The notes under the pieces are model-generated. The model saw nothing but the letters and a program-made list of their open reading frames with translations, ran no database searches and was not told the origin of the DNA. From the NCBI RefSeq assembly GCF_003308995.1, contig NZ_QFFJ01000002.1:3348001-3412000 (forward strand): a stretch of 64,000 nucleotides of DNA. The letters run 5' to 3'. Positions 19,092 through 29,083 of the stretch are shown in pieces (within the stretch, counting starts at the first letter, position 1; each line of letters opens with the position of its first letter). This DNA comes from Chitinophaga flava (GTDB lineage: Bacteria > Bacteroidota > Bacteroidia > Chitinophagales > Chitinophagaceae). The position numbers were made by a program, and so were the translations under genes.

Positions 19092-19110
19092 AATTGTAAA
19101 ATTGACAATT
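19092..19110. promoter_or_regulatory. Candidate AraR operator, best copy
   Basis: AATTGTAAAATTGACAATT is a perfect 6-bp inverted repeat with a 7-nt centre. It is the reference for the set at 599, 9345, 18962 and 36565. It lies 130 bp from the 18962 site, in the shared region between the epimerase-like gene and GH29, so paired binding or looping is possible. Confidence 0.65.
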
Positions 19111-19158
19111 TTTTATTTTCTTGCAAGCAGATAGAATTCCACGTTATGCACGCAGGTT

Positions 19159-19221
19159 ATTTTCCTGCAACAGTAGTCGCTTGAAAAGTGCTGCCAACTT
19201 ACCACACTGTTGCAGGAAAAT
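19159..19221. repeat. Perfect 15-bp inverted repeat with a 33-nt loop
   Basis: ATTTTCCTGCAACAG (19159-19173) is exactly complementary to CTGTTGCAGGAAAAT (19207-19221). It sits 150 nt upstream of the GH29 start in the non-coding divergent region. No T tract follows. It could be a leader-RNA stem, an operator pair, or the core of a small mobile repeat. Nothing else recognisable lies between it and the GH29 start. Confidence 0.6.
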
Positions 19222-19370
19222 TTCTAACCGCCTCGCAAAACATATCCCGCTTCATATATCCTAAAATTGCCACTTCAGCATAACAATCATCACGTAGCAT
19301 ACTGTGTTTTTTATCAAACAGAATTATTTTTTGATACTATTTCCTTTTAATACAAAAAAATATTCTAACC

Positions 19371-21017
19371 GTGAATAGAAGATCACTTATCAAATATCTT
19401 GGGTTAACTGTTCCTGCTTATTTATTGTCAAAGCAGGCTGGTGCATCATTTGGTGGGCAGCTGGCTCCATACGCCGCACCGGGGCCTTTTACCGCCAGCT
19501 GGGATTCTTTGCAGCAATATGTTGTACCTGAATGGTACCGCAATGCCAAGTTCGGCATATGGGCACACTGGGGGCCGCAGTGTGAGCCGGAGTATGGAGA
19601 CTGGTACGCGCGTGGCATGTATATAGAAGGGAGTGACCAGTACAAATACCACCTGCAGAAATACGGACATCCTTCTAAGTTCGGGTTTAAGGATGTTATC
19701 CATCAGTGGAAAGCAGAACAGTGGGACCCGGAGCAGCTGGTGGCTTTATACAAACGGGCCGGCGCGAAATATTTTTTCGCCATGGCCAATCATCACGATA
19801 ACCTTGATCTCTGGAACTCTCGTCACCATGCATGGAATGCGGTAAACGTAGGACCTAAAAAAGATCTCATTGGTGGCTGGGCCAAAGCTGCCCGGAATAA
19901 CGGATTGCCTTTTGGGGTGAGCATACATGCGGCCCATGCATGGACGTGGTATGAAGTAGCACAACGTGCAGACAAAAACGGACCGCTCGCTGGCGTGCCC
20001 TACGACGGCAAACTGACTAAAGCAGATGGCAAAGGCGCCTGGTGGGAAGGACTAGACCCGCAACTGCTCTATGCGCAAAACCATCCGCTGAGCGAAAACA
20101 GCCTTGATAACGAGGCCCTCATCCGGCAGTGGAATTGGGGCAATGGCGCAGCGGCGCCGTCAAAAGCTTACTGCGATCAGTTCCTGAAAAGGACGATTGA
20201 TCTGATAGATAAATATGAACCGGAGCTGGTTTATTTTGATGATACCGCCTTGCCGCTGCATCCGGTCAGCGACGTAGGACTGCAGATAGCGGCCTATCAT
20301 TACAACAAAAGTATCAAACGTAATAAAGGCAAACTACAGGCAGTGCTGAACGGTAAAGTACTGAATGAAATGCAGCGCAAATGCATGGTATGGGACATCG
20401 AACGCGGACAGAGCAATGTGATTGAGCCATTCGCGTGGCAAACAGACACCTGTATCGGCGGATGGCATTATGATAAGCGGTTCTTTGAAGGTAAATGGTA
20501 TAAGTCCGGAAAAACCGTTATCCAGACCCTGGTAGATGTGGTGAGCAAAAACGGAAACCTTCTGCTCAATATTCCTGTAAAAGGCAATGGCACCATCGAT
20601 GAGCAGGAGAAAACAATTCTTGAAGAAATAGCCGCCTGGATGGCCATCAATGCAGAATGCATATTCGACACAAGGCCCTGGAAGGTACTCGGTGAAGGTC
20701 CCGCGATGGAAGGAGCTGCCCCCATTTCAGCACAAGGATTCAATGAAGGCAAAGGTAAACCGTTAGCCGCTGGTGATATCCGTTTTACCACCAAAGGAGA
20801 TGCGCTGTACGCTGTCTTACTGGGTTGGCCCGATGATAGAAAAATGAATATCAAAAGTCTCGCGGCAGGAAATGCATTACGGCCTGAAAGAGTCAACAGG
20901 ATTGATTTGTTAGGAGGTGGTGAGTTACACTTCCAACAGAACATGGATGCTTTAGAGGTTGTATTACCGGAAAATAAACCTGCATTCCCATATGCAGCAG
21001 TTCTAAAAATCAGATAA
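19371..21017 (+). CDS. GH29 alpha-L-fucosidase
   Basis: 548 aa secreted enzyme releasing terminal alpha-L-fucose. It starts at GTG (MNRRSLIKYLGL), since no ATG lies upstream, and the twin-arginine start suggests Tat export. GH29 motifs: WYRNAKFGIWAHWGPQCEPE, FAMANHHDNLDLWNS, and the nucleophile Asp290 in ELVYFDDT. Further segments WDIERGQS and LLLNIPVKGNG are typical. It heads the plus-strand run GH29-GH31-SusC-SusD-GH5-esterase, where its natural task would be removal of fucose from xyloglucan side chains. Confidence 0.95.
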   Translation: MNRRSLIKYLGLTVPAYLLSKQAGASFGGQLAPYAAPGPFTASWDSLQQYVVPEWYRNAKFGIWAHWGPQCEPEYGDWYARGMYIEGSDQYKYHLQKYGHPSKFGFKDVIHQWKAEQWDPEQLVALYKRAGAKYFFAMANHHDNLDLWNSRHHAWNAVNVGPKKDLIGGWAKAARNNGLPFGVSIHAAHAWTWYEVAQRADKNGPLAGVPYDGKLTKADGKGAWWEGLDPQLLYAQNHPLSENSLDNEALIRQWNWGNGAAAPSKAYCDQFLKRTIDLIDKYEPELVYFDDTALPLHPVSDVGLQIAAYHYNKSIKRNKGKLQAVLNGKVLNEMQRKCMVWDIERGQSNVIEPFAWQTDTCIGGWHYDKRFFEGKWYKSGKTVIQTLVDVVSKNGNLLLNIPVKGNGTIDEQEKTILEEIAAWMAINAECIFDTRPWKVLGEGPAMEGAAPISAQGFNEGKGKPLAAGDIRFTTKGDALYAVLLGWPDDRKMNIKSLAAGNALRPERVNRIDLLGGGELHFQQNMDALEVVLPENKPAFPYAAVLKIR

Positions 21018-21069
21018 GCTGTTGAAATGAAAAGATGGATGCTAATTATCATTTAACGGAAATAATCAC

Positions 21070-21097
21070 AAGGCTGACCTGTCCGGTCAGCCTTTTT
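21070..21097 (+). terminator. Intrinsic terminator after the GH29 gene
   Basis: AAGGCTGACC / GGTCAGCCTT form a 10-bp perfect stem with a 5-nt loop, followed by TTTTT. It lies 53 nt after the GH29 stop, so GH31-SusC-SusD probably has its own promoter in 21098-21263. Confidence 0.85.
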
Positions 21098-21132
21098 AAA
21101 ATCTGCACAATCTCCACATCCAACATCATAGT

Positions 21133-21150
21133 CCAGGACTTTAGTCCTGG
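21133..21150. promoter_or_regulatory. 18-bp palindrome upstream of GH31
   Basis: CCAGGACTTTAGTCCTGG is a perfect 8-bp inverted repeat with a 2-nt centre. It is placed after the GH29 terminator and 114 nt before the GH31 start. A dyad of this size in a promoter gap suggests a regulator site, perhaps for the hybrid two-component protein encoded at 32298-36386, but no second copy was noticed. Confidence 0.4.
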
Positions 21151-21263
21151 GACTCAGCAGATTGCAACATTTGATACCCCAAATTGTAACATCCGCCATC
21201 CCTCACATTCCCAGACATTAACCAACTTTACGGCATTATTCCACGTAAGACTTTCACCACGTT

Positions 21264-24119
21264 ATGAAAAGGACTATAACTGTCGCTTGGCTTTTGCTAA
21301 TGCTTGTTTACCAGGTTTCTCTGGCAAGCCCGCCGTTTTATTCACAAACCAAAGATGGGGTCATTGTTTATACTGACCCCTCTTTTACTGGCACTACCAA
21401 CATTGTTCGGTTGTATGTGATCACCGATGATATTATCAGGGTGGTGGCTGCGCCCGGAAAAGAACTGGCTCCTTTACAAAGCCTGATGACAATTCCTGGT
21501 AACAAGCCGGTGCCTGAATGGAAGCTGGTTGCTTCCAATGAAGCGGTCACGCTGAAAACCCAAAAGTTGACGGTAGTGGTCCGGGTAAAAACGGGCGCTG
21601 TCTCTTTTCTGGATGCCCAAGGCGAAAAAATACTGGCAGAGAAAGCAACCGGAGGACGGACCTTCGGACCTGCTGCATTTGAGGGCCAGTCGTATTATCA
21701 TCTAACCCAGCAGTTTGAAGGGGCTGGGGATGACGGCTGGTATGGCCTCGGACAGCACCAGGACGGGGTATATAATTACAGAGGACAGCAGGTCACGTTT
21801 TTCCAGAACAATACCGAAGTGGTCATTCCATTTCTGGTCTCTAATAAAAACTATGGTATCCTCTGGGATAACTACTCGCTGACAACCGCTGGTGATATAA
21901 GGCCACTGCACCCGCTGTCCGCTTTACAGCTTTTTTCCAAAAACGGCGAAGAAGGGTGGCTGACAGCCGCTTATGCCAACAATGCTCATCAGCCGCAGGA
22001 GATTATTACTACCCGGCCGGAATCAGCGATTAATATGGAGTTTTTGGGAGATTCAAAAGTCATGCTTCCGCAAGGGTTTACACCGGCCACCGGTATGGCG
22101 TCGTGGGAGGGAAGCCTGGGCAGTCATGTTTCGGGGCTGCATCAACTGCGGTTTACCTTCGGTGGCACGCTGAAAGTATGGCTCAATGGAAAGCTGGTAC
22201 TGGACCACTGGCGCAAGGCATGGAACCCGGCGCCCGCACTGGTGCCGGTCAACTTTGATAAAGGTGTGAAGGTACCTGTCAGAATTGAATGGGCGCCCGA
22301 AAGCCCTGAATCCTATCTGTCGCTGAAATGGCAGGCACCATTGAGCAAAGAGGAACAACGTTGTTTTGGCTTTTCTTCGGAAGCAGGTCGTCAGGTAGAT
22401 TATTATTTCGTGCACGGCGGCAATATGGACGAGGTGATAGCCGGTTACCGCGAACTGACCGGCAAAGCGCCTATTGTTCCTAAATGGGCAATGGGTTTCT
22501 GGCAAAGCCGTGAGCGGTACAAAACACAGGAGGAGATTCTCTCCACTGTAGATCAGTTCCGCAAAAAGAACATACCGCTCGACAATATAGTGTTGGACTG
22601 GAGCTACTGGAAGGAAACTGCCTGGGGAAGCCAGGAGTTTGACGCCGCCAGGTTTCCGTCACCCGATAGCATGATCGATGTGTTACACCAAAAGTACCAC
22701 ACGCAGATCATGATATCAGTATGGCCTAAGTTCTATAAAGATATCCCAGCCTATCATGAATTTGACAAAAAAGGATGGCTCTATAAAAGAAATGTAGCAG
22801 ATGAACAACGGGACTGGATTGGTAAAGGTTATGTCTCTACGTTTTACGATGCTTTTAATGAAGATGCCCGCAAAGGCTTCTGGGACCTGATTAATCATAA
22901 GCTTTATTCTAAAGGGATCGATGCCTGGTGGATGGATGCCAGCGAGCCGGATATACTGTCCAATGTAAGCCCGGAAAAACGAAAGCAACAGATGACGCCT
23001 ACTGCGCTGGGCCCGGCGGCAGAATACCTGAATGCCTATCCGCTGCAAAACGCTAAAGGCATTTATGAAGGACAGCGGCAGACTGACCCTGACAAAAGAG
23101 TCTTTCTGCTTACACGCTCCGGCTTCGGGGGCTCACAGCGGTACGCGGCGGCTATTTGGAGTGGCGATATTGGCGCCACCTGGCGGGATATGCAAACGCA
23201 GATAGCCGCTGGTATCAACTTCTCTCTGTCCGGCCTCCCTTACTGGACCATGGACATCGGCGGATTTGTGGTGCCAGCGAAATTTGAAAAGCCAGACGCG
23301 GAAAGTCTGGAAGAATGGCGGGAGCTGAGCATTCGCTGGACACAGTTCGGCGCATTTGTGCCACTGTTCCGCTCACATGGGCAGTTCCCTTACCGCGAAA
23401 TCTTTAATACCGCTCCGGAGGGTCATCCGGCTTACGAAAGCTTTTTGTATTACGATAAACTCCGGTACCGGCTTTTGCCTTATAGCTATTCACTTGCAGG
23501 CGCAGCGTACCATGAAAATTATACCATCATGCGCGGACTGGTCATGGACTTCGCCAAGGACACCACCGTACTGAACATAGGAGACCAGTTTATGTTCGGT
23601 CCTTCCTTGCTTGTTAACCCGGTGTATCAGTACAAACAACGTAGCAGAGAAGTATACCTGCCTGCCGGACAGGGCTGGTACGATCTATACACCGGCACCC
23701 GGAATGCTGGCGGTAAAAGAATCACTGCCGATGCGCCCTATGGCCGTATGCCACTGTATGTGAAGGAAGGTTCCATCATTCCTTTAGGCCCGGCGCTGCA
23801 ATACACTTCGGAAAGGCCCGCCGATACGATTACACTGTACGTCTATACTGGTAAGAACGGCAATTTCCGGTTGTATGAAGATGACGGCAGTTCCTACAAC
23901 TACGAGAAAGGACAGTTTTCCATTATTCCAATTGATTACGATGAAAACACAAAGGTACTAACGATAGGCGAACGCAAGGGAACATACGACGGTATGCTGC
24001 AGCAGCGCGTATTCCGGGTTGTCCGGGTAAGTGCTGCCACTCCCAAACCGCTGGACCCGAACGGGAAGGCCGATCAGGAAATACGTTATGAAGGGAAAAA
24101 AATGACCATCAGAATATAA
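21264..24119 (+). CDS. GH31 alpha-xylosidase with PA14 insert
   Basis: 951 aa with a signal peptide (cleavage near SLAS). The order is an N-terminal galactose-mutarotase-like beta domain, a PA14-like insert at roughly residues 265-375 (LHQLRFTFGGTLKVWLNGKL and VDYYFVHGGNMDEVI following), then the GH31 barrel. The nucleophile Asp558 is in WWMDASEPD. Downstream are WSGDIGATWRDMQTQI and FRSHGQFPYREIF, and a DUF5110-like C-terminal domain. GH31 enzymes with an inserted PA14 domain are known alpha-xylosidases acting on xyloglucan oligosaccharides (Cellvibrio Xyl31A type). Released xylose would feed xylA-xylB. The substrate is inferred from architecture and neighbours. Confidence 0.9.
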   Translation: MKRTITVAWLLLMLVYQVSLASPPFYSQTKDGVIVYTDPSFTGTTNIVRLYVITDDIIRVVAAPGKELAPLQSLMTIPGNKPVPEWKLVASNEAVTLKTQKLTVVVRVKTGAVSFLDAQGEKILAEKATGGRTFGPAAFEGQSYYHLTQQFEGAGDDGWYGLGQHQDGVYNYRGQQVTFFQNNTEVVIPFLVSNKNYGILWDNYSLTTAGDIRPLHPLSALQLFSKNGEEGWLTAAYANNAHQPQEIITTRPESAINMEFLGDSKVMLPQGFTPATGMASWEGSLGSHVSGLHQLRFTFGGTLKVWLNGKLVLDHWRKAWNPAPALVPVNFDKGVKVPVRIEWAPESPESYLSLKWQAPLSKEEQRCFGFSSEAGRQVDYYFVHGGNMDEVIAGYRELTGKAPIVPKWAMGFWQSRERYKTQEEILSTVDQFRKKNIPLDNIVLDWSYWKETAWGSQEFDAARFPSPDSMIDVLHQKYHTQIMISVWPKFYKDIPAYHEFDKKGWLYKRNVADEQRDWIGKGYVSTFYDAFNEDARKGFWDLINHKLYSKGIDAWWMDASEPDILSNVSPEKRKQQMTPTALGPAAEYLNAYPLQNAKGIYEGQRQTDPDKRVFLLTRSGFGGSQRYAAAIWSGDIGATWRDMQTQIAAGINFSLSGLPYWTMDIGGFVVPAKFEKPDAESLEEWRELSIRWTQFGAFVPLFRSHGQFPYREIFNTAPEGHPAYESFLYYDKLRYRLLPYSYSLAGAAYHENYTIMRGLVMDFAKDTTVLNIGDQFMFGPSLLVNPVYQYKQRSREVYLPAGQGWYDLYTGTRNAGGKRITADAPYGRMPLYVKEGSIIPLGPALQYTSERPADTITLYVYTGKNGNFRLYEDDGSSYNYEKGQFSIIPIDYDENTKVLTIGERKGTYDGMLQQRVFRVVRVSAATPKPLDPNGKADQEIRYEGKKMTIRI

Positions 24120-24162
24120 GCGCCGGTTTTATCAACTACCAAAATCCAAATGCCCGACTTTT

Positions 24163-27100
24163 ATGAAAGAATCTAAAAAAAATACAGGACAGTTATTGTT
24201 ATACGCATGGCTGACCGTCATATTATTGATAAGCCACTCCGTTATTGCGCAAACGCATCAGGTAACGGGCCGGATCACTTCCGGGAACACAGCCGCGTCG
24301 GTGGTGGGAGCATCGGTTACCGTAAAAGGGACAACCAAAGGCACTGTTACAGACAATGGCGGATTTTTTAAAATTGAAGCTGCTCCCGGCGCCGTGCTGG
24401 TGGTTACGTCCGTTGGTTATGTGCCGCAGGAAGTAAAAGTAGCAGGTACCGAGATGAATCTGCAACTGCAGGAATCAGTCACTCAGATTGAAGACTTTGT
24501 GGTGATCGGTTACGGTGTACAAAAGAAAAAACTCGTCACCGGCGCCAACTTGCAGGTAAAAGGTGACGATCTTCAAAAACAAAGTACTACTAATGCCTTA
24601 CAGGCCCTACAGGGACAGGCGCCCGGCGTACAGCTCACCAGCTACTCGGGCCAGCCCGGTTCGGCCATGAACGTGGTTATCCGGGGTAAAGGTACGGTGG
24701 GCAACTTCGCACCTTTATACATTGTCGATGGTGTACAGACCAACGACATTACTTACCTCAACCCTGCAGATATTGCCTCTATCGATGTGCTGAAAGATGC
24801 CGCTTCCGCTGCCATCTATGGCTCACAGGCGGCCAATGGTGTTATCCTCGTTACTACGCGCACTGGAAAAGCTAATCAGAAAGCGCAGGTAACGCTGGAC
24901 GTTTTTTATGGCCTCCAGAATGTAGCCCGCAAAGCAAAGCTGCTCAATGCAAAGGAATACGCGGTTATTATGAATGAAGCGGCGGTCAATTCCGGTAAAG
25001 CGCCCTATTTCACCAACGATGTGATCAACAACCTGCCGGTAAATACCAACTGGATGGATCAGATGTTCAAAAAGAACGTACCTACCCAGAACTACGTGCT
25101 TGGCGTACAGGGGGGCAGTGCCAGCTCCGTATATTCGATGTCGTTAGGTTATACCAGTCAGGGCGGTATTGTGGGTGGTTCCAATATCTCTAACCTGGAA
25201 CGTTACACTTTTCGTATCAATTCTGAACATAAACTGTATAGAGACGTCATCAAAGCTGGTGAACACCTGACGTTTAATTATCAGAACACCTATGGCATCG
25301 GGGTAGGCAACCAATACAACAACTCCCTGCGTGCGGCATTCACTACGAGCCCTTTCCTGCCCATGTATGACAGTGACGGCAATTTCTTCGCCGCGGATAA
25401 AACCGGCTGGTACCCAGGAAAACCCGATCGCGCGTGGAACAATGGTGAGTCCAATCCCTATGCGGTGATGTATTATTCTAGTCAGAGCCGCAACAGCAGC
25501 CAGGGCCTCTTTGGCGATGTATACCTACAGGCAGAACCTATTAAAGGCCTGAAGTTCCGCACCAGCCTGGGACTGAATTATTACGCCAATCAAAGCCATG
25601 GCCTCACGCCGGTATATCATCTTTCTGTCTACGCCTTCAACGACACTTCCAGGGTAACACAATCCATGGGCAGCGGGCAGACCATACAGTTCGACAACTC
25701 ACTGAGCTATGATTTCACCCTTGGCAACAACCACAGCTTCAGCGTGATGGCGGGTACCTCGGCACTGAAAGCCACTGGCGTCAGCATGACCGGCAATAAC
25801 CGTGACCTGCGCATTGCTGATTTGTGGCACGCCTATCTTTCCGTGGCGCAGAATGTCACCAGAGGCGCGCCATATATGAGCATGAGCGGCGGCCCTTTTA
25901 CTAACGCGCTGGCGTCTTACTTCGGAAGGTTGCAGTATAACTACCGCGAGAAATATCTTTTAAACCTTACATTCCGTGCTGATGGTTCTTCCCGCTTCGC
26001 ACCGGAAAACCGTTGGGGCTATTTCCCTTCAGCATCCGCCGGATGGGTGGTTTCCAAAGAAGGGTTTATGGAGGATATTCACTGGCTGGACTTCTTCAAA
26101 CTTCGCGCCAGCTGGGGCCAGGTGGGCAACCAGAATGTGGCTGCTTATCAGTACCTGTCACCCATCGCTTTCAATAATGCAGCTTATATCTTCGGACCGG
26201 TGGAAGGCGTCAATACACAGGGTGCCTATCCCAGCCGGCTCGCTAATCCCAATGTGAAATGGGAGACATCGGAACAGACCAATATCGGATTTGACGCTTC
26301 AATCATGAAAAACCTGAGTGTGACATTCGACTATTATATCAAAAAAACAAAAGACTGGCTGATCAGCGCGCCCATACTGGCTACTGCCGGTGCTGATGCT
26401 CCGCTGATCAATGGCGGAGATGTGAGTAATACCGGTGTGGAACTGGGACTTTCCTATCAGAACAGCATTGGCAAATCTTTCAATTATACCATCGGTATCA
26501 ACGGTGCTTACAATAAAAACAAAATCGGCAACATCCCCACCAATGATCATATCATCCACGGGAATACCAATACCCTCTATGAAAATGCGCTCGAATTCTA
26601 CAGGGCGGCAAATGGTTTGCCCATTGGCTATTTTTGGGGACTGAAAACAGCCGGTATTTTCCAGACGGAAGCGGAAGTGAATGACTATAAAGACAAGTCT
26701 GGCAAACCAATCCAGCCTGATGCCAAACCAGGTGACGTGCGTTTCGTTGATCTCAACGGCGACGGCGTTATCGATGCCAACGACAAAACCATGATTGGCG
26801 ATCCGAATCCTCACTTCACGTTTGGCTTCAATATAGCACTGGATTACAAAGGATTTGACTTACAGGTACAGGCGTCAGGTGTGGCCGGCAATAAAATCGT
26901 ACAGTCATGGCGAAACCAGTCCAGTGCACTGGGCAACTATTCCACTGCCATCCTCGACCGCTGGCATGGCCCGGGATCATCCAACACCATGCCGAGAGTA
27001 ACCGAGGATAACCGTAACTGGACACAGTTTTCCGACCTGTATATTCATGATGGCAGCTTTCTGCGTATCAACACTATCACACTGGGATATGATTTCTCCA

Positions 27101-27288
27101 GACTGGTATCCCGCAATTACCTGGGCAAACTGCGTGTATACGCTTCCGTACTGAACGCTTTTACCTTTACAAAATACAATGGCATGGACCCTGAAATTGG
27201 CTATAATGAAGGCTTCTCCACCGGTGTGGACATTGGTTATTATCCAAGGCCCAGAACAGTCATGATAGGTGCTAATCTCCGCTTTTAA
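24163..27288 (+). CDS. SusC-like TonB-dependent outer-membrane transporter
   Basis: 1041 aa. Signal peptide to about residue 30, carboxypeptidase-regulatory-like domain (VTGRITSGNTAASVVGASV, then LVVTSVGYVPQEVKVAG), then the plug with QALQGQAPGVQLTS, GKGTVGNFAPLYIVDGV and LKDAASAAIYGSQAANGVI. The remainder is the 22-strand barrel ending in RTVMIGANLRF. It imports oligosaccharides through the outer membrane with the next gene's SusD lid, 17 nt downstream. The surrounding enzymes indicate xyloglucan oligosaccharides as cargo. Confidence 0.97.
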   Translation: MKESKKNTGQLLLYAWLTVILLISHSVIAQTHQVTGRITSGNTAASVVGASVTVKGTTKGTVTDNGGFFKIEAAPGAVLVVTSVGYVPQEVKVAGTEMNLQLQESVTQIEDFVVIGYGVQKKKLVTGANLQVKGDDLQKQSTTNALQALQGQAPGVQLTSYSGQPGSAMNVVIRGKGTVGNFAPLYIVDGVQTNDITYLNPADIASIDVLKDAASAAIYGSQAANGVILVTTRTGKANQKAQVTLDVFYGLQNVARKAKLLNAKEYAVIMNEAAVNSGKAPYFTNDVINNLPVNTNWMDQMFKKNVPTQNYVLGVQGGSASSVYSMSLGYTSQGGIVGGSNISNLERYTFRINSEHKLYRDVIKAGEHLTFNYQNTYGIGVGNQYNNSLRAAFTTSPFLPMYDSDGNFFAADKTGWYPGKPDRAWNNGESNPYAVMYYSSQSRNSSQGLFGDVYLQAEPIKGLKFRTSLGLNYYANQSHGLTPVYHLSVYAFNDTSRVTQSMGSGQTIQFDNSLSYDFTLGNNHSFSVMAGTSALKATGVSMTGNNRDLRIADLWHAYLSVAQNVTRGAPYMSMSGGPFTNALASYFGRLQYNYREKYLLNLTFRADGSSRFAPENRWGYFPSASAGWVVSKEGFMEDIHWLDFFKLRASWGQVGNQNVAAYQYLSPIAFNNAAYIFGPVEGVNTQGAYPSRLANPNVKWETSEQTNIGFDASIMKNLSVTFDYYIKKTKDWLISAPILATAGADAPLINGGDVSNTGVELGLSYQNSIGKSFNYTIGINGAYNKNKIGNIPTNDHIIHGNTNTLYENALEFYRAANGLPIGYFWGLKTAGIFQTEAEVNDYKDKSGKPIQPDAKPGDVRFVDLNGDGVIDANDKTMIGDPNPHFTFGFNIALDYKGFDLQVQASGVAGNKIVQSWRNQSSALGNYSTAILDRWHGPGSSNTMPRVTEDNRNWTQFSDLYIHDGSFLRINTITLGYDFSRLVSRNYLGKLRVYASVLNAFTFTKYNGMDPEIGYNEGFSTGVDIGYYPRPRTVMIGANLRF

Positions 27289-27305
27289 CCAAAATCAATC
27301 AGAAG

Positions 27306-28898
27306 ATGAAAAAGCTACGTATATATACATTGCTCTTTGCACTGGTGTTAATGGCAGCCTGCAGCAAAAGTTTCCTCGATACGGAGGACGTTACTACGGC
27401 AACAGAGCAGAATTTCTATAAAACGCCTAATGATGCTTTTAAAGCACTGGTAGGCGTATATGATGGACTGCAAACCGTGTGGAACGGCGGCGTTTCGCTG
27501 CCTATAGCATCGGAAATATTATCTGACAATGCTTTTGGTGGTACCGGTAACTCAGATGGCTTCGGTTATCAGATGATCGACGAGTTTGACAAACTCCGTT
27601 CTCCTTCCGATCAGAGCCTGTTCGGCGACAACTGGAGTGCCTACTACAAAGCCATTTACCGGGTCAATATGCTGTTGACGCATCTGGATCAGGTGGACTG
27701 GAAAGGTAATGAGAAATTGCGCCCCACATATGAATCCGAAGCGAGGTTTATACGCGCCTACCTTTATTTTGATATGGTGAGATTATGGGGTAATATTCCG
27801 CTGCTCGCCAAACCTACCACCGACAATATTGCACAGGCCAGCCCTGATAGTGTATATAAACTCATTGCGGATGACCTGGTGTTTGCTGCCAATAATCTTC
27901 CTGCCGTGAATTATCCAAGCCAGCCTGCAGCCACCCATGGCAGGGTGACCAAATGGGCAGTGGAATCCCTGATTGGCCGTGTGTATCTCTATTATACCGG
28001 TTATTATGGAAAGACGGATCTTGTAGGCACCGTATCCAAACAACAGGCACTGGCTTATGTTGAAGATGTGATCTCCAACAGTGGGTTTGGGCTGGTAGAA
28101 AAATTTGCGAATCTGTGGCCGGCGGCATCGCTCAATGATTATGTGGGAGAAGATAACAAGGAAACCGTATTTGCCATTAAATATACTTACACTAGTGATT
28201 ATAGCGGGAATGCGGACGGCAACTACTGGCTGGTGATGAATGGCCTTCGCGGTCAGAGTGTTTTCCCCTATGGAATGGGATGGGGTGGTAGTCCTGTTAA
28301 TGCACGACTTTGGAATGCCTATGCGGCCAACGATACCAGAAGAAAAGCGACCATCATATCTATTGCCGATGAAGGACTGGCTTTTACGAACAGTAAAGAC
28401 CAGCGGGAGTATACCGGTTATTATATGAAAAAGTACACCCCGCTGGTAGATGAAGCTGGCAACAGCCTCGCGGTGAAAATGGGTGGAACCAACTTTATGA
28501 TCGGGCAGTATCAGGACTATGTGTCCATCCGTTATGCAGATGTATTGCTGATGGCGGCCGAACTGGGCTCTCCTAATGCGCAGCTATATTTCGACAATGT
28601 ACGTAAACGCGCTTTCGGTGATAGCTTTGTGCAATTGCCCGTCAATCAGGCCAATATTATCAATGAAAGAAAACTGGAATTTGCCGGAGAAGGTATCCGT
28701 TACTGGGATTTGCTTCGTCAGGGCATCACCACAGCAGCTGCGGCCATCGCAGAAACAACTGTTGTAAAAAATGGCGATGTGAACACAACCAAGACCATAC
28801 AAGCTGGTAAAATCATTGAAACAAAAGGCCTGTCACAAATTCCTTATTCCCAGGTGACCCTGTCAAACGGTGTGTTGAAACAAAATGCAGGCTGGTGA
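27306..28898 (+). CDS. SusD-like glycan-binding lipoprotein
   Basis: 530 aa surface lipoprotein; the lipobox is LVLMAAC with Cys19. The RagB/SusD fold appears as FYKTPNDAFKALVGVYDGLQ, YRVNMLLTHLDQVDW, SEARFIRAYLYFDMVRLWGNIPL and the C-terminal INERKLEFAGEGIRYWDLLRQG. It forms the lid over the SusC channel and captures glycan. Coupled to SusC with short spacing. Specificity cannot be read directly. Confidence 0.97.
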   Translation: MKKLRIYTLLFALVLMAACSKSFLDTEDVTTATEQNFYKTPNDAFKALVGVYDGLQTVWNGGVSLPIASEILSDNAFGGTGNSDGFGYQMIDEFDKLRSPSDQSLFGDNWSAYYKAIYRVNMLLTHLDQVDWKGNEKLRPTYESEARFIRAYLYFDMVRLWGNIPLLAKPTTDNIAQASPDSVYKLIADDLVFAANNLPAVNYPSQPAATHGRVTKWAVESLIGRVYLYYTGYYGKTDLVGTVSKQQALAYVEDVISNSGFGLVEKFANLWPAASLNDYVGEDNKETVFAIKYTYTSDYSGNADGNYWLVMNGLRGQSVFPYGMGWGGSPVNARLWNAYAANDTRRKATIISIADEGLAFTNSKDQREYTGYYMKKYTPLVDEAGNSLAVKMGGTNFMIGQYQDYVSIRYADVLLMAAELGSPNAQLYFDNVRKRAFGDSFVQLPVNQANIINERKLEFAGEGIRYWDLLRQGITTAAAAIAETTVVKNGDVNTTKTIQAGKIIETKGLSQIPYSQVTLSNGVLKQNAGW

Positions 28899-29083
28899 TC
28901 ATCTCACAAATCCGATTGATTTCATTAACTGAAAAATCCATGCAGCTGGGTGTACTGAGAACATCGTGTGATGGCCCGGCTTTGCTGGTATATAACTATG
29001 TTGTCAAACAATAAAATTTTACTTCTGTCAGCTGTGGGTGTTCTGAGACAACTGAATTTCATTCACCTTTAAAAGTTGATATC

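Noticed and set aside
28981..29030. TTGTCAAACAA before GH5 as another AraR operator
   Set aside because: Spacing between the half-sites is 3 nt, not 7, so it does not belong to the set.
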